Counted from the first letter of the stretch, positions 1 through 8,386 are shown. The stretch is DNA of 64,000 nucleotides from an uncultured Dysosmobacter sp. (GCA_934565855.1 CAKTIO010000005.1:62001-126000); one strand, 5' to 3'. Numbers and translations: made by a program. Notes: generated by a model from the sequence alone, not told the origin.

Positions 1-1269
1 TTGTTTGAGACCATTCTGGAATATATTCCCGCGCCGGAGGCAGACGCGGATCAGCCCTTCCAGATGCTGGTAAGCTCCATTGACTACAATGAGTTTGTGG
101 GACGGATCGCCATTGGACGGATCGAGCGCGGTACCCTGAAGCAGAACCAGGAGATCGCTGTGTGCAACTACCATGATCCGGAGGCTGTTCTGCGGAAGGC
201 GAAGGCGACCTCTATTTATGAGTTTGAGGGTCTCGCCAGAAATGCCGTGACGGAGTCCACCGCTGGCAACATCATTGCCATGAGCGGCATTCCCGATATC
301 ACCATCGGCGACACCATCTGCGCACCGGACTGCGTGGAGGCGCTGCCCTTCGTGAAGATTTCCCGCCCCACGCTGGAAATGACCTTCTCCGTCAACGATT
401 CCCCCTATGCCGGACGGGAGGGTAAATTTGTCACTTCCCGCCAGATCCGGGACCGTTTGCAGCGTGAAATGCTGAAGGATGTTTCCCTGAAGGTGACGGA
501 TACAGGCATGGATACGGCTTTCAATGTTGCGGGACGGGGCGAAATGTCTCTGTCCATCCTGATCGAGACTATGCGCCGGGAGGGCTATGAGTTCCAGGTG
601 TCTCCCCCGCGTGTGCTGTATCAGGAGATCGACGGCAAGAAGTGTGAGCCCATTGAGCGGCTGGTGGTGGACGTTCCTGCAGACTGCGTGGGCTCCGTCA
701 TTGAAAAGCTGGGTCAGCGCAAGGCGGATATGCTGGAAATGACACCTGTGGGAGACCGGATGAAGATCGAGTTTCTGATTCCCGCCCGTGGTCTGTTTGG
801 TTACCGCAACGATTTTCTGACGGATACCAAGGGTGAGGGCATCATGGCGTCTGTGTTTGATTCCTACGCACCCTACAAGGGTGACATTCAGCGCCGCAGT
901 ATGGGAAGCCTGATCTGCTCCGAGACTGGCGAGTCCATTACCTATGGTCTGTTCAACGCACAAGAGCGCGGCACCCTGTTCATCGGTGCAGGTGTCCCCG
1001 TATATGAGGGAATGGTCATCGGTCAGGCAAGCCGCGGCGAGGATATCGCGGTGAACATCTGCAAGAAGAAGCAGTTGACCAACACCCGTGCTTCCGGCTC
1101 GGATGATGCGCTTCGTCTGGTTCCGCCCAAGCAGATGAGCCTGGAGCAGTGCTTGGAATTCCTGGCAGACGACGAGCTGCTGGAGGTCACACCCAAGAGC
1201 CTGCGGATCCGCAAGCAGATTCTGAACCATGAGCAGCGCATGAAGGCGCTGAAGGGCGGCAAGAAGTAA
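1..1269 (+). CDS. typA: TypA/BipA ribosome-associated GTPase, C-terminal part (5' end outside window)
   Basis: TypA/BipA is a translational GTPase that binds the 70S ribosome and supports growth under stress and late 50S assembly. The 422 visible residues cover the beta-barrel domain II (SSIDYNEFVGRIAIGRI), the EF-G-like domain III and the TypA-specific C-terminal domain (GLFGYRNDFLTDTKGEG, then SYAPYKGDI). The GTPase G-domain, roughly the first 190 residues of a protein of about 600, lies upstream of the window, so the TTG at base 1 is an internal codon and not a start. The gene is followed by a strong hairpin terminator. Family assignment is secure; only the 5' boundary is unknown. Confidence 0.95.
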   Translation: MFETILEYIPAPEADADQPFQMLVSSIDYNEFVGRIAIGRIERGTLKQNQEIAVCNYHDPEAVLRKAKATSIYEFEGLARNAVTESTAGNIIAMSGIPDITIGDTICAPDCVEALPFVKISRPTLEMTFSVNDSPYAGREGKFVTSRQIRDRLQREMLKDVSLKVTDTGMDTAFNVAGRGEMSLSILIETMRREGYEFQVSPPRVLYQEIDGKKCEPIERLVVDVPADCVGSVIEKLGQRKADMLEMTPVGDRMKIEFLIPARGLFGYRNDFLTDTKGEGIMASVFDSYAPYKGDIQRRSMGSLICSETGESITYGLFNAQERGTLFIGAGVPVYEGMVIGQASRGEDIAVNICKKKQLTNTRASGSDDALRLVPPKQMSLEQCLEFLADDELLEVTPKSLRIRKQILNHEQRMKALKGGKK

Positions 1270-1298
1270 GCTGCTGCACAAGCCGTTTATGATACGCC

Positions 1299-1343
1299 AC
1301 AGGGCGGACACGGAAGGTTCCGCTGTCCGCCCTGTAGTTTTTT
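1299..1343 (+). terminator. Rho-independent terminator of typA
   Basis: A 12-bp perfect stem (1299-1310 with 1324-1335) is followed by a run of six T. It lies 30 bases after the typA stop codon. Confidence 0.9.
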
Positions 1344-1385
1344 CTGGTGTGAAGAAGCATCCGGCGGAGGGTTGTGAAGAAATGC

Positions 1386-1414
1386 TTGCGTTTGCCTGCT
1401 AAATGAGATAAACT
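1386..1414 (+). promoter_or_regulatory. Promoter of tRNA-Arg
   Basis: TTGCGT (1386-1391) and TAAACT (1409-1414) are separated by 17 bases and stand 38 bases before the tRNA. The gene-poor stretch 1270-1717 holds only the typA terminator, this promoter, the tRNA and its terminator. Confidence 0.55.
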
Positions 1415-1452
1415 AAGTCATAGAACTGGTAAACAGTCTCTGCAAAATAAAT

Positions 1453-1529
1453 GCCCCCGTAGCTCAGTTGTATAGAGCGACCGCCTCCTAAGCGGTAGGC
1501 CACCAGTTAGAGTCTGGTCGGGGGTGCCA
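1453..1529 (+). tRNA. tRNA-Arg (anticodon CCT)
   Basis: A 77-base cloverleaf with encoded CCA. The acceptor GCCCCCG pairs with CGGGGGT. The anticodon stem ACCGC/GCGGT encloses the loop CTCCTAA, giving anticodon CCT. It is a stand-alone tRNA gene with its own terminator. Confidence 0.93.
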
Positions 1530-1543
1530 ACTCGACCTCTGTC

Positions 1544-1582
1544 AAATCGGAGCAAGCCGCCCGTTGCTTGCTCCGATTTTTC
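1544..1582 (+). terminator. Terminator of tRNA-Arg
   Basis: AAATCGGAGCAAG and CTTGCTCCGATTTTT form a long stem that ends in a T run, 15 bases after the tRNA. Confidence 0.88.
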
Positions 1583-1717
1583 CCTATCAGGGTCAGGGTG
1601 TATTCATCTGGCAAAAGCAACGGCGGACAGCTCTGCTTTCCGCTGAAAGTCATACCGGGTGCATTCTTTTTGAAAAATGATGAAAAGATGAAAAATATCA
1701 ATGTGGAAGGTGTTTTT

Positions 1718-2068
1718 ATGGAAAAGTATATTAAGAATCTGGAGCAGGAGCAGGTATTGAAACTGGCGGATCAGGTGTCTGTTCAGCCCGGTCAGGTGGT
1801 CAGCAAAACGCTGGCACAGAACAAGGCGGTTAGCGTGACACTGTTTGCATTTGACAAGGGCGAGGAGATCAGTACACATGAGTCCACCGGTGATGCAATG
1901 GTGACCGTCCTGGAGGGCGTGGGTCGCTTCACTGTGGGAGGGAAGCCCCATCTGGTTCAGGCGGGTGAAACACTGGTAATGCCTGCAAGGGTACCCCATG
2001 CGGTCTACGGCGAGGAAGCCTTCAAGTGGATGCTGACGGTGGTATTTCCGGACGGCTTTTCCCTGTAA
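1718..2068 (+). CDS. Small single-domain cupin protein
   Basis: A 116-residue protein with one conserved beta-barrel cupin domain. Visible landmarks are HESTGDAMVTVLEG (motif 1 region) and the HLVQAGETLVMPARVPHAV segment (motif 2, with the usual G-x5-P-x-x-x-PH pattern). Such stand-alone cupins often bind a metal through the His/Glu residues, but the substrate cannot be told. The start at 1718 was chosen because GGAAGG stands 7 bases upstream; a longer frame from 1568 would overlap the tRNA terminator. It is monocistronic, closed by a hairpin at 2091-2121. Confidence 0.85.
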   Translation: MEKYIKNLEQEQVLKLADQVSVQPGQVVSKTLAQNKAVSVTLFAFDKGEEISTHESTGDAMVTVLEGVGRFTVGGKPHLVQAGETLVMPARVPHAVYGEEAFKWMLTVVFPDGFSL

Positions 2069-2090
2069 AAGGTTAGACGCTTGCAATGGT

Positions 2091-2129
2091 CAGCGGCGGG
2101 TAAGGAGAGCTCCCGCCACTGGCTGCTTT
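2091..2129 (+). terminator. Probable terminator after the cupin gene
   Basis: CAGCGGCGGG (2091-2100) pairs with CCCGCCACTG (2112-2121). A second small palindrome, CTGCTTTTATAAAAGCAG, follows with only a short T run, so termination may be partial. Confidence 0.55.
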
Positions 2130-2160
2130 TATAAAAGCAGTGCGGGCAAGGTGCGCCCCA

Positions 2161-2188
2161 TTGCCTTTTCAGGAGAATATGCTATAAT
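2161..2188 (+). promoter_or_regulatory. Promoter of trkA-trkH
   Basis: TTGCCT (2161-2166), a 16-base spacer and the consensus TATAAT (2183-2188) with an extended-minus-10 TG. The start codon of trkA is 46 bases downstream. Confidence 0.65.
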
Positions 2189-2233
2189 GTCTGTGATTTA
2201 TTTTAAGACGTATTTTTGTGGGGGCAGCGCATT

Positions 2234-3595
2234 ATGAAAATTTTGATTGCAGGAGACGGCAAGGTGGGTGCCACCTTGACTCGCCAGCTCTCCGCAGAAG
2301 GATATGATCTGACGCTGATAGATTCCAACCCGAAGGTGCTGGAATCCAGCATGGACCGGTATGATGTGATGACGGTACAGGGCAACTGCGCCGCCATGAA
2401 TACGCTTCGGCAGGCGGATGCTGCCGGAGCGGATCTGTTGATCGCGGCGACCAGCGCCGATGAGGTGAATCTTCTGTGCTGTGCCACCGCGCACGGGTTG
2501 AATCCCAATATCCACACCATTGCCCGCGTCCGGAATCCGGAGTATACAGAGCAGGCGTATGTTATGAAGGACACCTTTGCCCTGTCCCTGTCGGTCAATC
2601 CGGAAAAGCAGGCGGCGGTGGAGATCGAACGACTGCTGAAATACCCGGGCTTTCTGAAGAGAGACACCTTTGTCAACGGACGGGTGGAGATCGTGGAGCT
2701 GCGTATCGATGCGGCGAGTAAGCTGCGGGATGTGACCCTCAGTGACCTGAACAGCATTGTGCGGTGCCAGGTGCTGGTGTGTGCCGTGCTGCGCGGCGGT
2801 GTGGCAGTGGCGCCGGATGGAAACTTTGTGCTGCACACAGGAGACCGCATTTTTGTAACGGCGTCCGCAGCCAACCTGTCCACGCTTTTGAAAAACCTCG
2901 GGATCATTACCCGGAAGGTGAAGCGGGTCATGCTTGCCGGAGGAGGACGGGTCAGCTATTATCTGGCGCAGAGTCTGCAAAAGTCCTGCATTGATGTGAC
3001 ATTGATCGAACAGGATGCCGCACGCTGTGCGCATCTTGCCGCCCTGCTGCCGGATGCCTGTATCATTCATGGAGATGCCAGCAGCCAGGCAGTGCTGGAG
3101 AGCGAGGGGCTTGGAGAGTGTGACGCACTGGTGACGCTGACGGGCTTGGACGAGCTGAATATGGTTATCTCCCTGTATGGAAACTCTATGGGGGTTCCCC
3201 AGATCATCACCAAAATGGGACGGGCGGAGAACACCAAGATTTTGGATGCGCTGCCCATCGGCAGTGTGGTGTGTCCCAAGGAGCTGTGCTGCAATACCAT
3301 CGTCCGCTATATCCGCGCCATGCAGAATCAGGAGGGCGCGGCGGTGACCATTCACTCTATTGCGGATGGGCAGGCGGAGGCGATCGAATTTCAGGTGGAT
3401 CGCTCCACGCTGCACTGCGGGCAGCCGCTGAAGCAGCTGAAGCTGAAAAAGAATGTTTTGATCGTTTGCATTACCCATGGGATGAAAATGGAGATTCCCA
3501 ACGGTGATTCCTGCTTCCGGCAGGGCGATTCGCTGGTGCTGGTCACCAATAGGAATACCGTGATCCGGCAGCTGAACGATATTTTTGAAGAGTGA
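2234..3595 (+). CDS. trkA: Trk potassium uptake regulatory subunit TrkA
   Basis: TrkA is the cytosolic NAD(H)-binding gating ring of the Trk/Ktr potassium channel. The 453-residue protein has the typical two tandem RCK units. The first Rossmann fold starts at residue 1 (MKILIAGDGKVGATL). A TrkA-C segment follows (VEIVELRI, then HTGDRIFVTAS), a second Rossmann fold sits near residue 235 (VMLAGGGRVSYYLA), and a second TrkA-C ends the protein. ATG 2234 was preferred to an upstream TTG because GTGGGGG precedes it at normal spacing. It lies 13 bases before trkH and is clearly co-transcribed with it. Confidence 0.95.
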   Translation: MKILIAGDGKVGATLTRQLSAEGYDLTLIDSNPKVLESSMDRYDVMTVQGNCAAMNTLRQADAAGADLLIAATSADEVNLLCCATAHGLNPNIHTIARVRNPEYTEQAYVMKDTFALSLSVNPEKQAAVEIERLLKYPGFLKRDTFVNGRVEIVELRIDAASKLRDVTLSDLNSIVRCQVLVCAVLRGGVAVAPDGNFVLHTGDRIFVTASAANLSTLLKNLGIITRKVKRVMLAGGGRVSYYLAQSLQKSCIDVTLIEQDAARCAHLAALLPDACIIHGDASSQAVLESEGLGECDALVTLTGLDELNMVISLYGNSMGVPQIITKMGRAENTKILDALPIGSVVCPKELCCNTIVRYIRAMQNQEGAAVTIHSIADGQAEAIEFQVDRSTLHCGQPLKQLKLKKNVLIVCITHGMKMEIPNGDSCFRQGDSLVLVTNRNTVIRQLNDIFEE

Positions 3596-3608
3596 CCGGG
3601 GGCGGAGC

Positions 3609-5063
3609 ATGAACTTTAAGATCATGGGGCGGTTCAACGCCCTGATTCTCACCATTGAGGCGGCGTTCATGGTACCAGCGCTGTTAGTCTGTCTGCTGTA
3701 CCGGGAGACCCGTCCAGCGTTCGCTTTTTTGCTCAGTATTCTGCTGGCATTGGCGGCAGCTGGAATACAGATGCTGCTTTCTAAAGGAGCGCGCGCTTCC
3801 TTCTACGCCCGGGAAGGTCTGGTCTGTGTGGGACTGGGATGGCTGACATTGAGTATTTTCGGAAGCTTCCCCTTTTTCCTGTCCGGGGAGATCCCGCATT
3901 TTATTGACGCACTGTTTGAGATCGTTTCCGGCTTTACCACCACCGGCGCGTCTATCCTTCCGGATGTAGAGCGTCTGTCCAGAGGTCTGCTGTATTGGCG
4001 GAGCTTCAGCCATTGGCTGGGCGGCATGGGTGTGCTGGTGTTTTTACTGGCAATCGTTCCGTCCAGTGGAGGAAATACAGGCTTTACCATGCACATCCTG
4101 CGGGCGGAAAGCCCGGGACCGAATGTGGGAAAGCTGGTCCCGCGGATGAAGCAGACGGCAATGATCCTATACGTTTTGTATATTTTTTTGACAATATTAA
4201 ATGTTGTATTCCTGCTGCTGGGGCGAATGCCGCTGTTTGACGCGATCTGTACTGCGTTCGGTACAGCAGGAACCGGCGGCTTTGGTATTCGGAACGACAG
4301 CATCGCAGGCTATAGCCCCTATCTGCAAAATGTCTGCACGGTATTCATGCTGCTGTTCGGTGTCAACTTCAGTTGCTATTATCTGATTTTGCTGCGGCGG
4401 TTCCGCAGCCTGCTGCAGGATGAGGAGCTGCGGCTGTATGCGGCAACGGTGGTTTTCAGTACGGCATTGATCGCATGGAACCTTCGCGGCTTTTACGCCA
4501 CAGTGGGTGAAACCGTGCGTCACGCCGCCTTTCAGGTGGCAAGCATCATCACTACCACCGGATTTGCCACGGCGGATTTTGACCGCTGGCCCAGCTTTTC
4601 CAAAGCGATCCTGCTGTGCCTGATGGTGATTGGAGCCTGCGCGGGAAGTACGGGCGGGGGACTGAAATGCGCCCGTGCATTGCTGCTTTTTAAGGGACTG
4701 CGCCGAAATATCCATCAGGTGCTGCGCCCGCAGAAAATTCAGGTGATCCGGGTCAATGAGCAGCCCATCGAGGAGCGGGTGCTGTCCAATGCCAACGCCT
4801 ATCTGTCTGCGTATGTGATCATCATTGTTCTCAGCTTTATTGTGGTCTCGCTGGATGGGTTCTCCACCATGACCAATTTTTCCGCGGTGCTTTCCTGCTT
4901 TAACAATATCGGTCCTGGCTTAGAAGCGGTAGGTCCCACGGGAAATTATGGCGGCTATAGTATTCTGTCCAAAATCGTACTGATTTTGGACATGCTGGCG
5001 GGACGTCTGGAAATATTCCCTATTCTGGTGCTGTTTTCCAGAAGCACCTGGAAGCACCGCTGA
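3609..5063 (+). CDS. trkH: Trk potassium uptake membrane subunit TrkH
   Basis: TrkH is the K+-translocating membrane subunit that works with TrkA. The 484-residue polytopic protein carries four pore-loop repeats, seen as FTTTGAS, GTAGTGGFG, ITTTGFATAD and FNNIGPGLEAVGPTGNYG; their central glycines form the selectivity filter. The start at ATG 3609 lies just behind a GGGGGCGGAG ribosome site that overlaps the trkA end region. Length matches the family. A hairpin follows at 5081-5108. Confidence 0.95.
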   Translation: MNFKIMGRFNALILTIEAAFMVPALLVCLLYRETRPAFAFLLSILLALAAAGIQMLLSKGARASFYAREGLVCVGLGWLTLSIFGSFPFFLSGEIPHFIDALFEIVSGFTTTGASILPDVERLSRGLLYWRSFSHWLGGMGVLVFLLAIVPSSGGNTGFTMHILRAESPGPNVGKLVPRMKQTAMILYVLYIFLTILNVVFLLLGRMPLFDAICTAFGTAGTGGFGIRNDSIAGYSPYLQNVCTVFMLLFGVNFSCYYLILLRRFRSLLQDEELRLYAATVVFSTALIAWNLRGFYATVGETVRHAAFQVASIITTTGFATADFDRWPSFSKAILLCLMVIGACAGSTGGGLKCARALLLFKGLRRNIHQVLRPQKIQVIRVNEQPIEERVLSNANAYLSAYVIIIVLSFIVVSLDGFSTMTNFSAVLSCFNNIGPGLEAVGPTGNYGGYSILSKIVLILDMLAGRLEIFPILVLFSRSTWKHR

Positions 5064-5080
5064 TGTTTTAATAAGCAAAA

Positions 5081-5108
5081 GAAGCGCCGCCCATCCGGGC
5101 GGCGCTTC
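5081..5108. terminator. Convergent terminator between trkH and the DUF308 gene
   Basis: The perfect 12-bp stem GAAGCGCCGCCC/GGGCGGCGCTTC has an A run on its left. It is therefore best as terminator of the minus-strand DUF308 gene and may also stop trkH transcription. Confidence 0.75.
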
Positions 5109-5125
5109 TGCATATATGGCGTATT

Positions 5126-5728
5126 TTACGGAACGTCCTTGTAGTCCACGTCCACAGCAGATGCCTCTGCTTCAGAGTCGGTCTTCATCTGCTTCAGGAC
5201 ACTGCTGACCCGGGTGGTGATCCAGATGTCGGAAATGCCATCATACAGCAGAAAAATGCCGATGATGCGCACCACGGTCTGGAATGCCTGGAAGGGGTTG
5301 GCAATAAGAATGGTGCCCAGTGCCACCGTCAGAATAGCCAGCAGCAGAGCGGTGCTCCAGCGGGCGTAGCCATTGCGGTGCAGAGTGATGGCGTCTCCCA
5401 GATTCCGGATGCCGTGAATGCAGATCAGAACACCGATGATACGGGGAATGACCATTGCGATGATACCGGGGCGGGTCATGAGGTACACGCCGACCACTGC
5501 CAGGATCACGCCAAGCACCAGCTGGCTGCTGGAGTACAGACTGCCATCCCGGTGAGTGAGAAAGGTAAAAATATCCACTGCGCCGCACAGCAGAAATACC
5601 GCACCCAAGGCGGTGCAGAACAGGTCTGTGGAAAGTCCGGGCCATACCAGCAGCACCAGTCCTAACAGACTGTAAACTGCCGCTGTCAGCAGCGCGTTGG
5701 TTTTGATCCGTTTTAATAAATCTTTCAT
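5126..5728 (-). CDS. HdeD/DUF308 family integral membrane protein
   Basis: A 200-residue protein with about six hydrophobic segments in three hairpin repeats (LLTAAVYSLLGLVLLVWPG, then VLGVILAVVGVYLMTRPGI, then ALLLAILTVALGTILI), the pattern of the HdeD/DUF308 family. The function in Gram-positive bacteria is unknown; in E. coli HdeD is linked to acid resistance. The start at 5728 is supported by GGAGG seven bases upstream; a longer reading to 5830 has no ribosome site and would cross the promoter. The C-terminal tail is acidic and hydrophilic. Confidence 0.85.
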   Translation of the reverse strand: MKDLLKRIKTNALLTAAVYSLLGLVLLVWPGLSTDLFCTALGAVFLLCGAVDIFTFLTHRDGSLYSSSQLVLGVILAVVGVYLMTRPGIIAMVIPRIIGVLICIHGIRNLGDAITLHRNGYARWSTALLLAILTVALGTILIANPFQAFQTVVRIIGIFLLYDGISDIWITTRVSSVLKQMKTDSEAEASAVDVDYKDVP

Positions 5729-5768
5729 AGGGAAGCCTCCGTTTTCAGTTTCGGGAAGTTCTGCTCTT

Positions 5769-5796
5769 ATTATACACATTTTTTGCAGCTTGTGAA
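5769..5796 (-). promoter_or_regulatory. Promoter of the DUF308 gene
   Basis: On the minus strand, TTCACA (5796-5791) and consensus TATAAT (5774-5769) are separated by 16 bases. Confidence 0.55.
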
Positions 5797-5817
5797 GCAG
5801 CCGCCGCCTGGATTGCC

Positions 5818-5846
5818 TTGCTTTTTTCATGGGATTGTGCTATACT
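5818..5846 (+). promoter_or_regulatory. Promoter of the zinc-type binding lipoprotein gene
   Basis: TTGCTT (5818-5823), a 17-base spacer ending TGTGC, and TATACT (5841-5846). It is divergent from the DUF308 promoter. Confidence 0.6.
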
Positions 5847-5884
5847 TCCACAATATGAAAATAATTCTCGATTTGGAGGAGACC

Positions 5885-6856
5885 ATGAAGCGTTACTGGA
5901 AAAAAAATATTTCGGCGATGCTGGCGGCAGTGCTGTCTTTCGGTCTGTGCGCCTGTGGAACAGCACCTGCGGCGAAGCCGGATGATGGACGCCTGCAGGT
6001 GGTGGCGACCAATTTCCCCGCCTATGATTTTGCACGGGCGGTCTGCGGAGACGCGGCGGAGGTGCAGATGCTGCTGCCGCCAGGAGCGGAGAGCCATTCT
6101 TACGAACCCACGCCGCAGGATATGATCGACGTGGAAAACTGCGACCTGTTTATTTACACGGGCGGAGAGTCGGACACCTGGGTGGATACCATCTTGAATG
6201 CGGTAGATGGAGAGCGGGAGGTCCTGCGCATGATAGACTGCGTTCCCACGCTGGAGGAAGAGACGGTAGAGGGCATGACTACTCAGGGACACGACCATGA
6301 GGAGGACCACGAAGAAGGCGGCGTGGTGGATGTGGATGAGCATGTGTGGACCTCGCCAGTCAACGCTGTCCAGATCGTGGAGCACATTGGAGAAAGGGTC
6401 GTGGCGCTGGACGAGTCCCATGCGGAGACCTATGTGAAAAATGAAAATGCCTATTTGCAGGAGCTTTTGGCGCTGGATGGGGATTTTCGGGAATTTTTTG
6501 ATTCCATTAGTAATCCGGTCATGGTATTTGGAGACCGGTTTCCACTTCGTTATTTTGCAGAGGAATATCACGTTCGGTATTATGCCGCGTTTCCTGGATG
6601 CTCCACACAGACAGAACCTTCTGCTGCGACCATTGCATTTCTGACAGAGAAGATCCGGCAGGAACAGCTTTCCACCGTATATTATATCGAATTCTCCAAT
6701 CATCTGGTGGCGGACAGCATTGCGGAAGCCACCGGAGCACAGACGGCGCTGTTCCACAGCTGCCATAATGTTTCCCGGCAGGAAATGGAGGCGGGAGCCA
6801 CCTATGTTTCCCTGATGCGGGGAAATCTGGAAACGCTTCGCCAGACCATGCGGTAA
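5885..6856 (+). CDS. Zinc/manganese-type ABC transporter substrate-binding lipoprotein (ZnuA/AdcA-like)
   Basis: Cluster A-I metal-binding protein of 323 residues. It has a lipoprotein signal (charged start, hydrophobic stretch, then FGLCAC lipobox near residue 22). A His/Glu-rich flexible loop (HDHEEDHEEGG), typical of zinc-specific members, precedes DEHVWTSP, whose His is a metal ligand. ESHSYEPTP carries the first ligand His, and IEFSNHLVADSIAEATGAQ is the conserved C-terminal region. ATG 5885 follows GGAGGA at short spacing. No permease or ATPase gene is adjacent, so this is an orphan binding protein that must share components encoded elsewhere. Substrate is inferred from the His-rich loop. 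Confidence 0.88.
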   Translation: MKRYWKKNISAMLAAVLSFGLCACGTAPAAKPDDGRLQVVATNFPAYDFARAVCGDAAEVQMLLPPGAESHSYEPTPQDMIDVENCDLFIYTGGESDTWVDTILNAVDGEREVLRMIDCVPTLEEETVEGMTTQGHDHEEDHEEGGVVDVDEHVWTSPVNAVQIVEHIGERVVALDESHAETYVKNENAYLQELLALDGDFREFFDSISNPVMVFGDRFPLRYFAEEYHVRYYAAFPGCSTQTEPSAATIAFLTEKIRQEQLSTVYYIEFSNHLVADSIAEATGAQTALFHSCHNVSRQEMEAGATYVSLMRGNLETLRQTMR

Positions 6857-6876
6857 ATGCGTGAAGCTGTTAAAAA

Positions 6877-6914
6877 ACGGCACGCAGGACGGAAGCTCCG
6901 TTCCTGCGTGCCGT
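6877..6914. terminator. Bidirectional terminator between the zinc lipoprotein and CBS genes
   Basis: ACGGCACGCAGGA pairs with TCCTGCGTGCCGT. An A run on the left (6872-6877) makes it a good terminator for the minus-strand CBS gene. Confidence 0.75.
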
Positions 6915-6934
6915 ATCCATTATGTATGAAGACC

Positions 6935-7387
6935 TTACCTGACGGCGGGAGTGGGAATTTGAATCTGCGTTTTGGGTTCCGCAAAATAGCGGATGATATC
7001 CTTTCGGGTAACAATGCCGATAAAGTTATCCAAATCGTCTACCACCGGAACAAAGTTCTGGTTCATGGCGCTGGAAAGCAGCTCCTCCATTGTGACAGTG
7101 ATGTGAACCGGTGGACGGTCAGCCTTCAGAATATCCCGGATGTGAAGCCGCTCCATATCCTTCATGCGAAAGCCCTGCTGTTCACCGTCCTCTTCCTGAG
7201 AAGGGGCAAGCATACGCCAGAGAAAATCTCCCTCGCTGACGGTGCCGGCATAGCGTCCCTCCCGGGTAATGACGGGAATCGCCGTGTAGCCGTGGTGGCG
7301 CATTTTTTCCAATCCCTGCCGGAACGTGCAGTCATCGTAGAGATAGGCGACGTTGTGTTTGGGAATCAGAAAATAAGCAATATTCAT
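6935..7387 (-). CDS. CBS-domain pair protein (DarB/CbpB-like)
   Basis: A 150-residue stand-alone protein made of two CBS motifs: GYTAIPVITREGRYAGTV near residues 34-51 and QNFVPVVDDLDNFIGIV near residue 110 onward. The layout resembles the cyclic-di-AMP-binding proteins DarB (YkuL)/CbpB of Firmicutes, which have the same GYTAIPV sequence in CBS1. Ligand binding here is an inference. ATG 7387 is preceded by AAGGAG at 12 bases; an upstream in-frame TTG is too close to that site. It is monocistronic and divergent from the Crp/Fnr gene. Confidence 0.8.
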   Translation of the reverse strand: MNIAYFLIPKHNVAYLYDDCTFRQGLEKMRHHGYTAIPVITREGRYAGTVSEGDFLWRMLAPSQEEDGEQQGFRMKDMERLHIRDILKADRPPVHITVTMEELLSSAMNQNFVPVVDDLDNFIGIVTRKDIIRYFAEPKTQIQIPTPAVR

Positions 7388-7481
7388 TGCCGGTTTCAAC
7401 TCCTTCCATATCTTTATTATAACAAAGAAAATGGGAAATGGGTGAACAATCTATGAAAATCCGGAGAGAACCGGCGAAGGC

Positions 7482-7510
7482 TTTACTTCCTGAAAAAGGA
7501 CTGCTATGAT
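7482..7510 (+). promoter_or_regulatory. Promoter of the Crp/Fnr regulator gene
   Basis: TTTACT (7482-7487), 17 bases, TATGAT (7505-7510), located 33 bases before the start codon. Confidence 0.55.
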
Positions 7511-7543
7511 AAAAAATAAAGTTAAAAAGGGGAGGCAAAAACC

Positions 7544-8200
7544 ATGCTGACAGAGAAAGAACTGAGGGAAAGCCCCCTGTTTGACCATATCAGCTATGAG
7601 AGCTATCTGGCAATGTACGACTGTTTTCAGGCGGAATCCAAAAGCTTCTCTCCGGGGGAGACCGTTTATGATTTTTCTCCGGGTTGTGATCTGGTGGGCA
7701 TTGTGGAACGGGGAGAAGCAGTGCTGGTGCGGATCGATGAGGACGGGGTGGAGACGGTGATGGAGACCCTGACAGCCGGCGGCGTGTTTGGACGGACGCT
7801 GGCGTTTGCCGGAAACCGGGCGGACACGCTGGAGATCGTCAGCCAGGGTGCCTGTGAGGTACTGTTTTTTGACTATGCCCATCTGCTGAAGCGCTGTGAG
7901 CGCGCCTGCACACATCACAGTGTACTGGTGCAGAATATGCTGCGGCTGATGGCGGAAAAGGCGCAGGCACTGTCAGAGCGGGTGGATGTGCTGTCCCGCC
8001 GGTCCATCCGGGAAAAGCTGACCTGCTATTTTGGACAGCTGCGGACCGCCGCTGGCTGCAATTCCTTTTCCCTGCCGTTTTCCTGGAGCATGTTGGCGGA
8101 TTACATTGCCACGGACCGTTCCGCCATGATGCGGGAAGTGAAAAAAATGAAGGAAGAGGGAATTTTAACGTCACAGGGCAGAGAAATCACTCTTTTGTAA
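7544..8200 (+). CDS. Crp/Fnr family transcriptional regulator
   Basis: A 218-residue regulator. An N-terminal cyclic-nucleotide-binding-type barrel occupies about residues 10-125, and a long dimerisation helix follows (LVQNMLRLMAEKAQALSERVDVL). The C-terminal winged helix-turn-helix starts near residue 150 (SIREKLTCYFGQL, then SWSMLADYIATDRSAMMREV as recognition helix). It lacks the N-terminal Cys cluster of oxygen-sensing Fnr, so the ligand is unknown. The ribosome site GGGGAGG precedes ATG 7544. It sits directly upstream of nfnAB, which makes regulation of that operon an attractive but unproven idea. Confidence 0.9.
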   Translation: MLTEKELRESPLFDHISYESYLAMYDCFQAESKSFSPGETVYDFSPGCDLVGIVERGEAVLVRIDEDGVETVMETLTAGGVFGRTLAFAGNRADTLEIVSQGACEVLFFDYAHLLKRCERACTHHSVLVQNMLRLMAEKAQALSERVDVLSRRSIREKLTCYFGQLRTAAGCNSFSLPFSWSMLADYIATDRSAMMREVKKMKEEGILTSQGREITLL

Positions 8201-8242
8201 GCAATCACGTTGAAAATCGCATAAAACGCACAAAAAGACGGA

Positions 8243-8302
8243 CGAAAAACCGTTAATATTTCAAAGGTTTCGTTTGACCTGATGACAAAGATAGTTTAAA
8301 AT
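8243..8302 (+). promoter_or_regulatory. Promoter of nfnAB with upstream inverted repeat
   Basis: TTGACC (8274-8279) and TAAAAT (8297-8302) have the ideal 17-base spacing. Directly upstream, CGAAAAACC and GGTTTCG (8243-8272) form an imperfect inverted repeat that could be an activator site, for instance for the neighbouring Crp/Fnr protein. Confidence 0.65.
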
Positions 8303-8317
8303 ATATTATGTTGCTCT

Positions 8318-8354
8318 GAGAACTCCGGGTCTGCTGTCAGAAACCGGAGAACTC
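8318..8354 (+). promoter_or_regulatory. Hairpin in the nfnA 5' leader
   Basis: GAG-AA-CTCCGG (8318-8328) pairs with CCGGAG-AA-CTC (8344-8354), leaving a symmetrical AA/AA internal loop. It sits 10-15 bases after the expected transcription start and has no T run, so it looks like an mRNA-stabilising or regulatory leader hairpin rather than a terminator. Confidence 0.5.
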
Positions 8355-8386
8355 AAAATTCTGATGTACGGGAAAGAAGGAAAACT

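Noticed and set aside
2198..3670. Long open frame on the minus strand across trkA (490 codons)
   Set aside because: It is antisense to a clear trkA gene, has no ribosome site, and its His/Gln/Arg-rich composition is the mirror of GC-rich codons.
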